Shown: one piece after another, positions 26,606 through 35,191 of the stretch
Layout: each line of letters opens with the position of its first letter
Numbering within the stretch: the first letter of the stretch is position 1
Assembly: GCA_021404685.1 (NCBI GenBank)
Contig: QWHC01000012.1
Coordinates: 91,634 to 155,633, forward strand
Direction of reading: 5' to 3'
From: Chloroflexi bacterium CFX4
GTDB lineage: Bacteria; Chloroflexota; Anaerolineae; Aggregatilineales; UBA2796
DNA length: 64,000 bases
Notes under the pieces: generated by a model
Told to the model about the DNA's origin: nothing
The model's database searches: none
Seen by the model: the letters and a program-made list of their open reading frames with translations, nothing else
Translations under genes and position numbers: made by a program

Positions 26606-28045
26606 ATGTGGAAGCACTACTACACGGTCACCAGCGTCGCTGAGGCGCTGCACCTGCTGGCAGAGCATGGCGCCAAAGCGCGCCTTGTAGCAGGCGGCAC
26701 CGATATTTTGATCGAACTCGAACGGAAATTGCGTCCCGATGTAGAGACGCTCATTGATATTTCGCGCCTACCGAACCTTGATACCATTCAACGGCACGGC
26801 GATGACATTCGGCTAGGCGCGTTGGTCACACATAATCAGGTGGTCGCCAGCGATCTGATCGTGGAGTCAGCGCTGCCGCTGGCACAGGCGGCGTGGGAAG
26901 TTGGCGCGCCGCAGATTCGCAACCGCGCCACACTTGCGGGCAATCTGATCACCGCCAGCCCTGCCAACGATACAATCACGCCGTTATGGGCGCTGGGCGC
27001 TTCCGTGACGCTTGCTTCCTTGCAAGGTGAGCGGACTGTCCCGCTGACGCACTTCTATACAGGCGTGCGCCGCACCGTCATGCGCCCTGACGAAATGCTG
27101 ACCGCTATTCATTTCCCCGCCATGAGCGCCGATGAGCGCGGCATGTTCATCAAGCTAGGGCTGCGCCACACACAGGCGATCTCAGTCGTGAATATTGCCG
27201 TTGTGCTGCGCTTTGAAGGCGAGACGGTGCACGCCGCACGGATCACCTTTGGCTGCGTCGCGCCGACCATCATCAACGCGCCGCAGGCAGAGGCGTACCT
27301 TGTTGGTAAAACGCTCAGCGAGTCGGTCATCGCAGAGGCGGCGCGCTTGGCAGCACTTGCCACTACACCGATCAGCGATGTGCGTAGCAGCGCTGAATAT
27401 CGCCTTGCGATGGCAGCCACCTTAGTGAAGCGTGCCTTGCGCGCCCTGCAAAGTGGCGAGGAGCGCGGCACATATCCAAGCCTGCCTGCCATGCTGTGGG
27501 GCAACCTGAACGGGCGTGCTGCGCCGCCGCTGCCGCACTTAACACAGCATGACGATCAGCCTATTGAGACGATCATTAACGGCAAGCCCTACACGCTCCG
27601 CGGCGGCAACCACAAAACGCTGCTGCGCCTGCTGCGCGAAGATGCAGGCTTGATCGGTACGAAGGAAGGCTGTGCCGAAGGCGAGTGCGGCGCTTGTACG
27701 GTCTTTTTGGATGGCGCGGCAGTCATGGCGTGCATGGTGGCGGCGCCACGCGCTCACGGTGCGGAGATTGTGACGGTGGAAGGCTTGGCGGCAAGCCCTG
27801 ATCACCTGCACCCGATCCAGCAGGCGTTTGTGGAAACAGGCGCGGTGCAGTGTGGCTATTGCACGCCCGGCTTCTTGATGAGCGGCGCTAAGCTGCTTGA
27901 GGAACATCCCATGCCAACTGATGAGCAGATCGCGGGCAGCATTGCCGGCAATTTGTGCCGCTGCACGGGCTACTACAACATCTTGGCAGCGTTCAAGCGC
28001 GCCGCGCAGCTTCAGGCAGCACGCCAAAGCGCATCCGCCGATTAG
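26606..28045 (+). CDS. Molybdo-flavoenzyme small/medium subunit fusion (FAD domain then 2Fe-2S domain)
   Basis: A 479-residue fusion of two subunits of the xanthine dehydrogenase/CO dehydrogenase family. Residues 1-300 are the FAD-binding CoxM-like part: RLVAGGTDILIELERK, LGALVTHNQV, RNRATLAGNLITASPANDT (flavin loop) and the C-terminal CO_deh_flav domain. Residues 325-470 are the CoxS-like iron-sulfur part: CAEGECGACTVFLDG for the plant-type [2Fe-2S] cluster, VQCGYCTPGFLMS and NLCRCTGY for the second cluster. All eight cluster cysteines appear present. The order FAD then 2Fe-2S is opposite to XdhA-type fusions and fits a joined coxM-coxS pair. The molybdopterin large subunit is not next to it; the next gene is holA on the other strand, abutting at the stop. 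Substrate unknown. Confidence 0.93.
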   Translation: MWKHYYTVTSVAEALHLLAEHGAKARLVAGGTDILIELERKLRPDVETLIDISRLPNLDTIQRHGDDIRLGALVTHNQVVASDLIVESALPLAQAAWEVGAPQIRNRATLAGNLITASPANDTITPLWALGASVTLASLQGERTVPLTHFYTGVRRTVMRPDEMLTAIHFPAMSADERGMFIKLGLRHTQAISVVNIAVVLRFEGETVHAARITFGCVAPTIINAPQAEAYLVGKTLSESVIAEAARLAALATTPISDVRSSAEYRLAMAATLVKRALRALQSGEERGTYPSLPAMLWGNLNGRAAPPLPHLTQHDDQPIETIINGKPYTLRGGNHKTLLRLLREDAGLIGTKEGCAEGECGACTVFLDGAAVMACMVAAPRAHGAEIVTVEGLAASPDHLHPIQQAFVETGAVQCGYCTPGFLMSGAKLLEEHPMPTDEQIAGSIAGNLCRCTGYYNILAAFKRAAQLQAARQSASAD

Positions 28046-29146
28046 CTAAGCGCGAATTGCCAAGCTAGCAGCTAGCAGATCAAGCGCCAGCACATCGGTA
28101 ATTCTGCCCGTCTTGATGCTATAATCCACATCGAGCAGGTGGCGGTAAATGCGCTCCAGCTCTGCCAGCGGAAAGCGCCGCGCCTGCTCACGCAGCTTCT
28201 TCAGCACAAAGTCGGGCGTGCTTTTGAAGTCCTCTACGCCGCGAAGAGTCGCCTCAAGGCGCGGATCGTCCACCGCTTCGCGCACCTGAATCAGCAGACG
28301 GAATTGGCGGTTAATCATGGCGAGGATGCCCAGTGGCGATTCGCCAAAACGCTCAATGCTGCGGTGCATCAGGGTAAGGGCAGTTTTGGCATCGCCTTTG
28401 CCCAGTGCGTCGGTGATGTCAAAGATGCTCGCCTCAGGCAGGTATTGCGTCAGTGCGGCGATGTCCCGCTCCGTAATCGGGCGCGACGTGCCGACATAAG
28501 CAGCAAGTTTGGCGCATTCGTTATCCAGCGCATATAAATCTTGCCCAACTTGCTGAGCAAGAATCGCCACGGCGCGGCGTTCAACGGTGCTGCCGTAATG
28601 CTCTACGCGCTTGGTGATCCAATCTGCCAGCCATGCGCTGTCCCACTTTGGGCGGTCAGGGCGCGAATATTTGTCGTGCTTCACCGTAAAGGCTTTCACC
28701 AGCCCACGCGAGTCGGCTTTCTCGGCAAACTTCAGGATCGGGTGTGTGGCGCGCAAAACACTCGGCTCCGCAAAGACCAAGCGCGCCGATTCGGGCAGGC
28801 TGGGCAGTGCCTCTTGCAGCACCTTCAGCGCGCCGCCCGTCGGCTTATCCTCGCCTTCGTCGTCAGGTTCGGCGGCAGCCTTGCCCTTGCCGCGCTTTGC
28901 CTTTGGCGCAAGGTGCGTCAACATGCCTTCCACAATCACAAGGCGGCGGTCGGCAAGGAAAGGCATCATCTGCGCGGTGCTGATCACCTCTGCCACGCTT
29001 GCCGTTGTGCCATCAAAGGTGCTGATGTTCAGATCGCCCATGCCGTCTGCCTCCGCCATGCGCGCACGCATGGTACGCAGTTCGGCGCGCAGCTCAAACT
29101 GATTTTCGCCGTGAAAAATGTAGAAGATAGGCGTCTTTTTGCTCAT
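28046..29146 (-). CDS. holA: DNA polymerase III delta subunit
   Basis: Clamp-loader subunit that opens the sliding clamp. The 366 residues begin IFYIFHGENQFELRAEL, the degenerate AAA+ entry of HolA, then STAQMMPFLADRRLVIVEG, a Lys/Glu-rich disordered insert (about residues 85-105), LVFAEPSV, and the lid and collar domains with LYALDNECAKLAAYVG, ITERDIAAL, IFDITDALGKGDAKTALTLM and LGILAMINRQFRLLIQ. These are the standard delta signatures. It starts 7 bases after the stop of the DUF6391-like gene, so they share a transcript. The extended charged insert is longer than usual. Confidence 0.95.
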   Translation of the reverse strand: MSKKTPIFYIFHGENQFELRAELRTMRARMAEADGMGDLNISTFDGTTASVAEVISTAQMMPFLADRRLVIVEGMLTHLAPKAKRGKGKAAAEPDDEGEDKPTGGALKVLQEALPSLPESARLVFAEPSVLRATHPILKFAEKADSRGLVKAFTVKHDKYSRPDRPKWDSAWLADWITKRVEHYGSTVERRAVAILAQQVGQDLYALDNECAKLAAYVGTSRPITERDIAALTQYLPEASIFDITDALGKGDAKTALTLMHRSIERFGESPLGILAMINRQFRLLIQVREAVDDPRLEATLRGVEDFKSTPDFVLKKLREQARRFPLAELERIYRHLLDVDYSIKTGRITDVLALDLLAASLAIRA

Positions 29147-29153
29147 GATCGGC

Positions 29154-29705
29154 TTAGGATGAGCGCGTCTGGATGCGATGCAGCGTGATTGTGCCGCCTT
29201 GAAGTCCGCGCCGTTCGCTGCGCGTGATGCTCAGGATTTGCAGATCGCCAACATCGCCAAGCGTGGTGAAATGCTCTTGCAACTGCAAGCCTAGCGGGCG
29301 CGAGAAGATGATCGCCGCAATAGAGAGCATGATCACGCTGGGCAGCCTGCCAATGTATTGCAGCGCGCCGCGCCGCACGCCAACGCTGCCCGCCAATGCT
29401 GCCAAGCCAACCAGTGTGCCGGTCGTCAGCAGGGAAGTGCCACAGTTCGGATGAATGGCAAGTTTGTGGTCGCCGCCGCGCATACGGCGCAGCGCTTCTT
29501 CGGCGGCAGCTTCCACCTGAGCGGTTGGCAAGTCGCCCATCAGCCAGAAGCCTTCGCCATCCGAGCGCCCTGCCACCGAAAGGTTTGCCACGCGCTCCGA
29601 AAGCATGTGGACGGTGGCATGTTCCAAGCCGTGATTGCGCCGCACGCGCCGTATGTAGGGTGCATCCAGCAGCGGCTGCGCTGCCTTTGCCAGTTCTTTA
29701 ATCAT
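29154..29705 (-). CDS. DUF6391-like membrane protein
   Basis: A 183-residue protein. The N-terminal RRNHGLEHATVHMLSER and the later HPNCGTSLLTTG resemble DUF6391 proteins known from cyanobacteria and Chloroflexota; family membership is from memory. The histidines in HGLEHATVH and the HPNCGT cysteine are striking and could bind a metal. Two hydrophobic segments (about residues 97-115 and 122-140) suggest a small membrane protein. The C-terminus is soluble and beta-rich. It precedes holA by 7 bases. No function is established. The ATG 29705 start lacks a strong ribosome site. Confidence 0.8.
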   Translation of the reverse strand: MIKELAKAAQPLLDAPYIRRVRRNHGLEHATVHMLSERVANLSVAGRSDGEGFWLMGDLPTAQVEAAAEEALRRMRGGDHKLAIHPNCGTSLLTTGTLVGLAALAGSVGVRRGALQYIGRLPSVIMLSIAAIIFSRPLGLQLQEHFTTLGDVGDLQILSITRSERRGLQGGTITLHRIQTRSS

Positions 29706-29772
29706 AAGAGTATCTCATTCTTGCTCGAAAGCAGGTTATGTTACCTTCCATTTTAGCAGATAGCACAAAGGC

Positions 29773-29801
29773 TTGACAGGCGGTACATGGCGCTCTAAAC
29801 T
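29773..29801 (+). promoter_or_regulatory. Promoter of the peptide-binding protein gene
   Basis: TTGACA (29773-29778), 17-base spacer, TAAACT (29796-29801). The inferred start of transcription is near 29808. Confidence 0.8.
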
Positions 29802-29810
29802 CTCAGATGC

Positions 29811-29826
29811 AAATTATATATAATTT
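29811..29826. promoter_or_regulatory. 16-bp perfect palindrome at the transcription start
   Basis: AAATTATATATAATTT, all A/T within a GC-rich neighbourhood, starting about three bases after the inferred transcription start. It is well placed to be a repressor operator. Confidence 0.5.
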
Positions 29827-29854
29827 TTGCCCGTTGCCATAAGGAGACTGCTCC

Positions 29855-31516
29855 ATGAACCGTTTGCTACAGCGCACTTTGCGCGCCCTGCTGCTGCTGA
29901 CCGTGATCAGCGCGCTTGGACTGAGCGCCTTTGCCGCACCTGCTCAGGCACAGCGCCCGAACGTGATCAGCATCGCCTTCACCCAAGAGCCTGATAGCCT
30001 GAACCCGATGTATACCACCCAATATTTTGCAGGCTTGGCACGCTCGCTCTATTTGAAAGGTGCTTGGGACTTTGACGATAACCTCAACCCTGTGCCTGTG
30101 CTGGCGACCGAGATTCCTTCTGCCGAGAACGGCGGCATCAGCGCCGATGGCAAGGTAATCACCATCCGCTTGCGGAATGATGCCAAATGGTCGGACGGCA
30201 CACCGGTAACCAGCGATGATTTTGTGTTCACCGCTGAAATGTACGCTTCTGAGAAAAACAGCCCGCTTGGGCGCGGCGTGTTCAGCAGCAGCGTGGGTGC
30301 TGTCGTCACGGCGCCGGATGCCCAGACCGTGGTGGTCACCTTCCCAGAGCCTTATGCGCCTTGGGCAGCCAACCTGTTCGGCGCGGTGTTGCCCGCCCAT
30401 GTGCTGCGCCCTGTCTTTGAGTCGGCAGGTACGCTGGATGGCGCGGATTGGAACACCAATCCAATCGTCGTGAACGGACCCTTCCTGCTCAAGGAATACG
30501 CACGCGGTCAGTTCCTGCTCTTTGAGCGTAATCCGAACTATGTGGGCGGCGTTGCCAAGCTGGAGCAGATTTTGATCACGATTGTGCCAGATGAGGCAGC
30601 ACAAGTTGCCGCCATCAAGGCAGGCGCCTCTGATTTGGGCGTGTTCCTTGCGCCGGCTGATGCGCTTGACCTGCAAGCCAGCGCATCGGTCGAGATCGTG
30701 ACCGTCACCTCTGGCTACAACGAAGGCTGGTTCTTCAACCTGCGCCAAGACGAGGCAGCCGGTCATCCCGCCCTGCAAGATGTGAATGTGCGCCGCGCTA
30801 TCAGCCTTGCCATTGACCGCCAAGAACTGATTGAGGGCTTGCTGAACAACCTGCAAGGTGCAGCGGTCAGCTTTTGGGATGGCACGCCCTACCAAGACCC
30901 AACGCTCAGCGCGCCTGAGTACAATCCTGACCAGGCTGCCGCGCTCTTGGACGCTGCTGGCTGGGTGGTTGGCGCTGATGGCATTCGTGCCAAAGACGGC
31001 GTGCCGCTCAAGCTGCGCTATGCCACCAACATGCGCGGTCTGCGCCGTGATGCACAGCAGGTCATTGAGCAGCAGTTGCTCAAGGTCGGCATTGCCGTAG
31101 AACTGATTAACTACGATAATCGGCAATTCCTCGCCAGTTATGAGAGCGAAGGTCCGATTGCACGCGGTCAGTTTGACGTGGCGCAGTGGGCAATCAGCCC
31201 GCAGTTCCCGGATCCAAACACCAGCCGCTTCTTGATCAGCGAGATCGGCACAGCCGAAAATAACTACGTCGGTGCGAATTGGTCGCACGTGCGCGATGCT
31301 GAACTCGACGCATTGTTCATCCAGCAGCGCACCACTGTAGATTACGCTGATCGCGTGGCGATTTTCCACCAGATCAGCCGCATTGTGACTGAGAATGTGT
31401 ATTGGATGCCCTTGTGGCAAGACAAAGACATTTGGTCAATCAGCACGCGCCTCAGTGGCGTGAAGATCAGCGGCGGCACCGCCTTCTGGAATGTGCTAGA
31501 GTGGGAAGCTAAATAA
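29855..31516 (+). CDS. Oligopeptide/nickel-type ABC transporter substrate-binding protein
   Basis: Exported solute receptor of family 5 (OppA/DppA-like), 553 residues. The signal peptide (residues 1-33) has a basic start, a leucine-rich core and a cleavage site near FAAPAQAQ; there is no lipobox cysteine. The mature part shows ISIAFTQEPDSLNPM, ITIRLRNDAKWSDGTPVTSDDF, NGPFLLKEYARGQFLLFERN, NVRRAISLAIDRQELIEGLL and the RLSGVKISGG end, all typical of SBP_bac_5. AAGGAG is eight bases before ATG 29855. It has its own promoter, palindrome and terminator. No permease or ATPase is nearby, so it probably serves a transporter encoded elsewhere. Ligand unknown. Confidence 0.94.
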   Translation: MNRLLQRTLRALLLLTVISALGLSAFAAPAQAQRPNVISIAFTQEPDSLNPMYTTQYFAGLARSLYLKGAWDFDDNLNPVPVLATEIPSAENGGISADGKVITIRLRNDAKWSDGTPVTSDDFVFTAEMYASEKNSPLGRGVFSSSVGAVVTAPDAQTVVVTFPEPYAPWAANLFGAVLPAHVLRPVFESAGTLDGADWNTNPIVVNGPFLLKEYARGQFLLFERNPNYVGGVAKLEQILITIVPDEAAQVAAIKAGASDLGVFLAPADALDLQASASVEIVTVTSGYNEGWFFNLRQDEAAGHPALQDVNVRRAISLAIDRQELIEGLLNNLQGAAVSFWDGTPYQDPTLSAPEYNPDQAAALLDAAGWVVGADGIRAKDGVPLKLRYATNMRGLRRDAQQVIEQQLLKVGIAVELINYDNRQFLASYESEGPIARGQFDVAQWAISPQFPDPNTSRFLISEIGTAENNYVGANWSHVRDAELDALFIQQRTTVDYADRVAIFHQISRIVTENVYWMPLWQDKDIWSISTRLSGVKISGGTAFWNVLEWEAK

Positions 31517-31528
31517 CGATTCACAGCG

Positions 31529-31558
31529 AGAGGCAGGCGCAAGTCTGCCTCTTTTTTT
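31529..31558 (+). terminator. Intrinsic terminator after the substrate-binding protein gene
   Basis: AGAGGCAG (31529-31536), 8-base loop, CTGCCTCT (31545-31552), then seven T residues to 31558. Confidence 0.92.
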
Positions 31559-31742
31559 CATACCATTTTCAAAGCGCTCAAAACGCCAACTTCCACGCTA
31601 CTATAAGCGATAGTCCCCGTTGTTGTGAGATTTTTGAGAGAACTTCTCGCCGCTGCCGAATCGTATTGAGTAGAGAGAGGTTCGGAAGCTGCCTACATGG
31701 AACTGTCGCACCTTTGGGATGCGCTGTGCGAGGAGTTTTGCA

Positions 31743-33779
31743 ATGACTGATGCAGAGTCGGCAACCACTGTTATTTTCTCATCACCGCAGACACACTATG
31801 ATTCAACCCGCATCAAACAGCCATTTTGGATAGCGCTTGGGCGTATTGCTTGGCTGAGCGCGCTGGCGATCACGCTCTACCTCTTTGGCAGCAACCTCAC
31901 CTATTGGCTGAGCATCTCTCAAACGATCTGCGATTCGGCAGCTTGCCCTGCTTTCAGCCTGACAACGCGCCTTGCCGATGAAATGACCGCGTTAGGGTTG
32001 CCTTTGTGGGTGTGGGGCGCCCATATTGCCTTTCTGGATACATTGGCGGTTGTGCTGTTCGTCGGTACGGCGTTTGTCGTCTTTCTGCGGCGCTCCAACG
32101 ATTGGTTGGCGCTCTTGGCGACGGGCATGTTGGCAACCGTCAGCATCAATGTAGCGCTCTCCAACACGCTCTCGCCCTTTGAGGGGACGCCTTTGGCGTG
32201 GCTGCCACAAGCACACAGCACCTTAGCAATCTACCTTGCCCTTAAGTTTCTAATGGTCTTTCCGAATGGGCGCTATGTGCCGCGTTTGGGCTATGTGTGG
32301 ATATATGCAGGCGTCGGGTGGGAGATTTACCGCCGCCTGAGCGCAGTTGCCATCGTCTCGGCGGAGACCAATTTCCGCGTCGAGATATTTTTGGTCACCT
32401 TTCTGTTTTTGGGTGGTGCCATGCTGGCGCAGCTCTACCGTTATCGGGCAGTTTCCACAGTCAATCAGCGCCAGCAGACCAAGTGGGCAGTCTTGGGTGG
32501 CGCGCTGACAGTCATCGGCGTTTCGGTCAGTGCCTCAGCCTATTTTATCATTCTGCCCAACTTGCCGCCCAGCGTGAACTCGCTGCCCTTTAATGTTGCT
32601 TTGCGGCTGCTCTATTTCGCGGCGCTTTATGTGCTGCCCATCAGCTTAGGCTTTTCCATTGTGCGCTACCGCATTTGGGACGCCGATCTTGCCATTAACC
32701 GATCCACTGTCTTTGTGGCGGTCACTGTGGCGCTGCTCATCTTCTTTGGCGTCAGTTTGTTCGCCTTCCGTGCCGTCTTCCTATGGGCGTTCGGCAGCGA
32801 GCTGGACGTGCTGGCAACCATCCTTGCCACACTCTTGGTAGCGGTGCTTTTCCAGCCAACGCGGCTGTGGGTGCGCCGCCAGATAGACTTGCACCTCTTC
32901 GGTTTGCGGAAAGACCTAAACGTGCTGCGCCAACAGGCAAAGGCGCGCCAAATGGTTCAGGCGCACAACAATGGCGCGCTGAGCGATACCTTCATTGGGC
33001 AATATCACCTCCAAGAGGTTATCGGCAGAGGCGGCATGGGTGAGGTCTACCGTGCGTTTGATACGCGCACACACCATCCGTGTGCGGTGAAAATCCTCTC
33101 CAACCTGTTCAGCGATGACGCGCTGGCGCTGGCGCGCTTCACCCGTGAGGCAAAACTTGCCCGTGATTTGGTGCATCCGAATGTAGTGGCAGTCTCGGAT
33201 TTTGGGATGCAAGATAACAAGGTCTATTTGGTGATGCCTTATGTGGACGGGCGCGATTTAATGTCCATACTGCGTGAGCGCCGCCGTTTGCCGCTCTTGG
33301 AAGTGCAGCACATTGTGAACGCGTTGGCAGGCGCGCTGGAATACATTCATGCCTGCGGGATGGTTCACCGCGATATTAAGCCAAGCAACGTCATGCAGCG
33401 CGAGAATGGCGACGTGCTGCTGATGGATTTTGGGATTGCCAAGCAGGTTGGTGCAGCGGATGGGCTGACCACCACGGGCATGGTCGGCACGCTGGACTAC
33501 GCCGCGCCCGAACAACTGATGAGCGCCAAGACGGTTGATCACCGCGCCGATATTTACGCCTTAGGCGTGATGACCTATCAATTGCTGGTTGGAACGCCGC
33601 CCTTTAGTGGCACCGTTGGTCAGATTGTGTTTGCCCATCTGAACCAACCGCCGCCGGATCCGCGCCTTGCCCTGCCCGATCTGCCAGATCGGGCTGCGCT
33701 CGGCATCCTGACGGCACTTGCCAAAGACCCCAATGTGCGTTTGGCAAGCGCCAGCGACCTCGCCGCTGCGCTTAACTAA
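31743..33779 (+). CDS. Ser/Thr protein kinase with an N-terminal 7TM sensor-like region
   Basis: A 678-residue membrane kinase. Residues 30-400 contain about eight hydrophobic helices; the last part, VRYRIWDADLAINRSTVFV followed by a helix pair and RRQIDLHLFGLRKDLN, matches the 7TM module that usually precedes histidine kinases (ComP-like). A short linker leads to a Hanks-type kinase at about residues 420-675: GRGGMGEVYRAFD (P-loop), AVKIL (lysine), HRDIKPSNV (catalytic loop), DFGIAK and GTLDYAAPEQ. All catalytic residues are present. ATG 31743 is preceded by GAGGAG. The region 31559-31742 has a short ACTAT/ATAGT hairpin but no convincing promoter. Targets are unknown; the FHA protein at 11349 is a candidate reader only by type. 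Confidence 0.92.
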   Translation: MTDAESATTVIFSSPQTHYDSTRIKQPFWIALGRIAWLSALAITLYLFGSNLTYWLSISQTICDSAACPAFSLTTRLADEMTALGLPLWVWGAHIAFLDTLAVVLFVGTAFVVFLRRSNDWLALLATGMLATVSINVALSNTLSPFEGTPLAWLPQAHSTLAIYLALKFLMVFPNGRYVPRLGYVWIYAGVGWEIYRRLSAVAIVSAETNFRVEIFLVTFLFLGGAMLAQLYRYRAVSTVNQRQQTKWAVLGGALTVIGVSVSASAYFIILPNLPPSVNSLPFNVALRLLYFAALYVLPISLGFSIVRYRIWDADLAINRSTVFVAVTVALLIFFGVSLFAFRAVFLWAFGSELDVLATILATLLVAVLFQPTRLWVRRQIDLHLFGLRKDLNVLRQQAKARQMVQAHNNGALSDTFIGQYHLQEVIGRGGMGEVYRAFDTRTHHPCAVKILSNLFSDDALALARFTREAKLARDLVHPNVVAVSDFGMQDNKVYLVMPYVDGRDLMSILRERRRLPLLEVQHIVNALAGALEYIHACGMVHRDIKPSNVMQRENGDVLLMDFGIAKQVGAADGLTTTGMVGTLDYAAPEQLMSAKTVDHRADIYALGVMTYQLLVGTPPFSGTVGQIVFAHLNQPPPDPRLALPDLPDRAALGILTALAKDPNVRLASASDLAAALN

Positions 33780-33814
33780 GCGCATTCGAGTGTCTAAAGC
33801 CCTTGAATGCGCTT
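33778..33814 (+). terminator. Terminator of the 7TM kinase gene
   Basis: AAGCGCATTC (33778-33787) pairs perfectly with GAATGCGCTT (33805-33814), starting in the stop codon and followed by TATTA. Confidence 0.7.
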
Positions 33815-33929
33815 TATTACTCACCCTAAATCCGTAGCTAGCGACCATACCGCGCACTGCTGACTGTATTTTCGTGCCTGCTGAGTGCGGTGGGATGGTT
33901 CGTGCAGCCACGCTGTTCACCGCCTTCGA

Positions 33930-33959
33930 TTGGTCTGAGGGCAGCGTGTGTAGTATAAT
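33930..33959 (+). promoter_or_regulatory. Promoter of the tsaE operon, probably giving a leaderless mRNA
   Basis: TTGGTC (33930-33935), 18-base spacer, consensus TATAAT (33954-33959). The tsaE ATG at 33968 lies only 8 bases past the -10, at or next to the expected transcription start. Confidence 0.65.
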
Positions 33960-33967
33960 GCTGCGTT

Positions 33968-34465
33968 ATGAACGGAACGCAAACGCAATTCACACAGATC
34001 AGCCCCAGCATGGCACACACCGAGCAGATCGGCGCACGGCTAGGCAGCCTGTTGCAGGCGGGCGATGTGCTGTGCCTGAGCGGTGATCTGGGTGCGGGCA
34101 AAACTGCCCTTGCCCGCGGCATTGTGGCGGGTTGGGGCGCGTTAGAGCCTGCCACCAGCCCAACCTTCGTGCTGATTCACGAACATCAGCGCGCCCATGA
34201 TGCGATGCGCCTTCAGCACATTGATGCCTACCGTTTAGAGCGCCTTGAAGATGCCGCATTGCTTGGCTTGGAAGATATTTTCGCCAACGGCAGCGCTGTG
34301 ATCATCGAGTGGGCAGAGCGCGTCCAACAATTGCTGCCCGCGGATCATGTCTGGATTGATTTGGACTTTGTGGCAGAGGACGAACAAGCGCGCCAACTCA
34401 CGTTTGCCGCACACGGTGCGCGCAGTGCTGATCTCTTAGCGGCATTCCGCGCTCAGGAAGGCTGA
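33968..34465 (+). CDS. tsaE: tRNA threonylcarbamoyladenosine biosynthesis ATPase TsaE
   Basis: Small P-loop ATPase (165 residues) of the t6A37 tRNA modification complex with TsaB and TsaD. The Walker A is SGDLGAGKTALARGI (about residues 38-52), then ATSPTFVLIHEH with the switch-like threonine, HIDAYRLERLEDAALLGLED (Walker B region) and VIIEWAERV. These are the family signatures. The ATG sits almost on the inferred transcription start, so translation may be leaderless. tsaB follows after 9 bases. tsaD is not in this window. Confidence 0.95.
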   Translation: MNGTQTQFTQISPSMAHTEQIGARLGSLLQAGDVLCLSGDLGAGKTALARGIVAGWGALEPATSPTFVLIHEHQRAHDAMRLQHIDAYRLERLEDAALLGLEDIFANGSAVIIEWAERVQQLLPADHVWIDLDFVAEDEQARQLTFAAHGARSADLLAAFRAQEG

Positions 34466-34474
34466 TCATACCCA

Positions 34475-35167
34475 ATGCTGCTCGCCATAGATACCGCCAC
34501 ACGCGCCCTAAGCCTTGCCCTGCACGATGGCAGCGATGTATATGCCGAATACACTTGGCAGACCGAAAGCCGCCACACCGTCGAACTGGTGCCAGCCATC
34601 CACAATGTGCTGCGCCAAGTCCGCCTGACTCCGCAAGACCTGACGCATCTTGCCGTTGCCCAAGGCCCCGGCTCGTTCAATGGCTTGCGGGTCGGCTTCA
34701 GCGTGGCGCAGAGCTTTGCTTTTTCGCTGAATGTGCCGCTAATTGCCGTGCCAACGCTCGATATTACGGCGGCGGCGCAGCCACCCCTGACTGAAGACCT
34801 GATCGCCTTTGCCCAAGCAGGGCGCGGACGCCTGTGCGCGGCTGCCTACCGCTGGCAGGCAGATCAGGGCTGGCAAGTGCAGGGCGAAACGCGCATAGAC
34901 TCGCCCGCCGCGCTCTTTGCCGCTTTTAGCGCGCCGCACACACCAACGCGCCTTGCCGGCGAGGTGGATAACACCGTGCGCGAGGCAGTTCATCAGCTTA
35001 ACACCGAAGCAGACCGCCAACTGCACCTAACCGCGCCTGCCCTTGCCTTGCGGCGGGCAACCTTCCTTGCCGAGCTGGCATGGGCGCGCTTCCGCAGCGG
35101 CGAACGTGGCGATCCGCTGCGCGCCGTGCCATTCTACTTACATCAGCCGGGTGTGCCGCACCCATAG
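34475..35167 (+). CDS. tsaB: tRNA threonylcarbamoyladenosine biosynthesis protein TsaB
   Basis: ASKHA-fold scaffold (230 residues) that pairs with TsaD in making t6A on tRNAs reading ANN codons. It begins MLLAIDTATRALSLALHDG, followed by RHTVELVPAIHNVL and VAQGPGSFNGLRVGFSVAQSFAF (about residues 64-86), the diagnostic motif. The C-terminal half is divergent, as usual, with RGRLCAAAYRW. It sits in the conserved order tsaE-tsaB-rimI. It has no catalytic metal ligands; it is a partner protein by family knowledge. Confidence 0.94.
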   Translation: MLLAIDTATRALSLALHDGSDVYAEYTWQTESRHTVELVPAIHNVLRQVRLTPQDLTHLAVAQGPGSFNGLRVGFSVAQSFAFSLNVPLIAVPTLDITAAAQPPLTEDLIAFAQAGRGRLCAAAYRWQADQGWQVQGETRIDSPAALFAAFSAPHTPTRLAGEVDNTVREAVHQLNTEADRQLHLTAPALALRRATFLAELAWARFRSGERGDPLRAVPFYLHQPGVPHP

Positions 35168-35191
35168 CCGCACTGCAAGGGCATTTTGAGC

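Noticed and set aside
29867..31420. 517-codon minus-strand open frame opposite the substrate-binding protein
   Set aside because: The plus-strand frame has a signal peptide, family motifs, promoter, ribosome site and terminator; the antisense translation has none.
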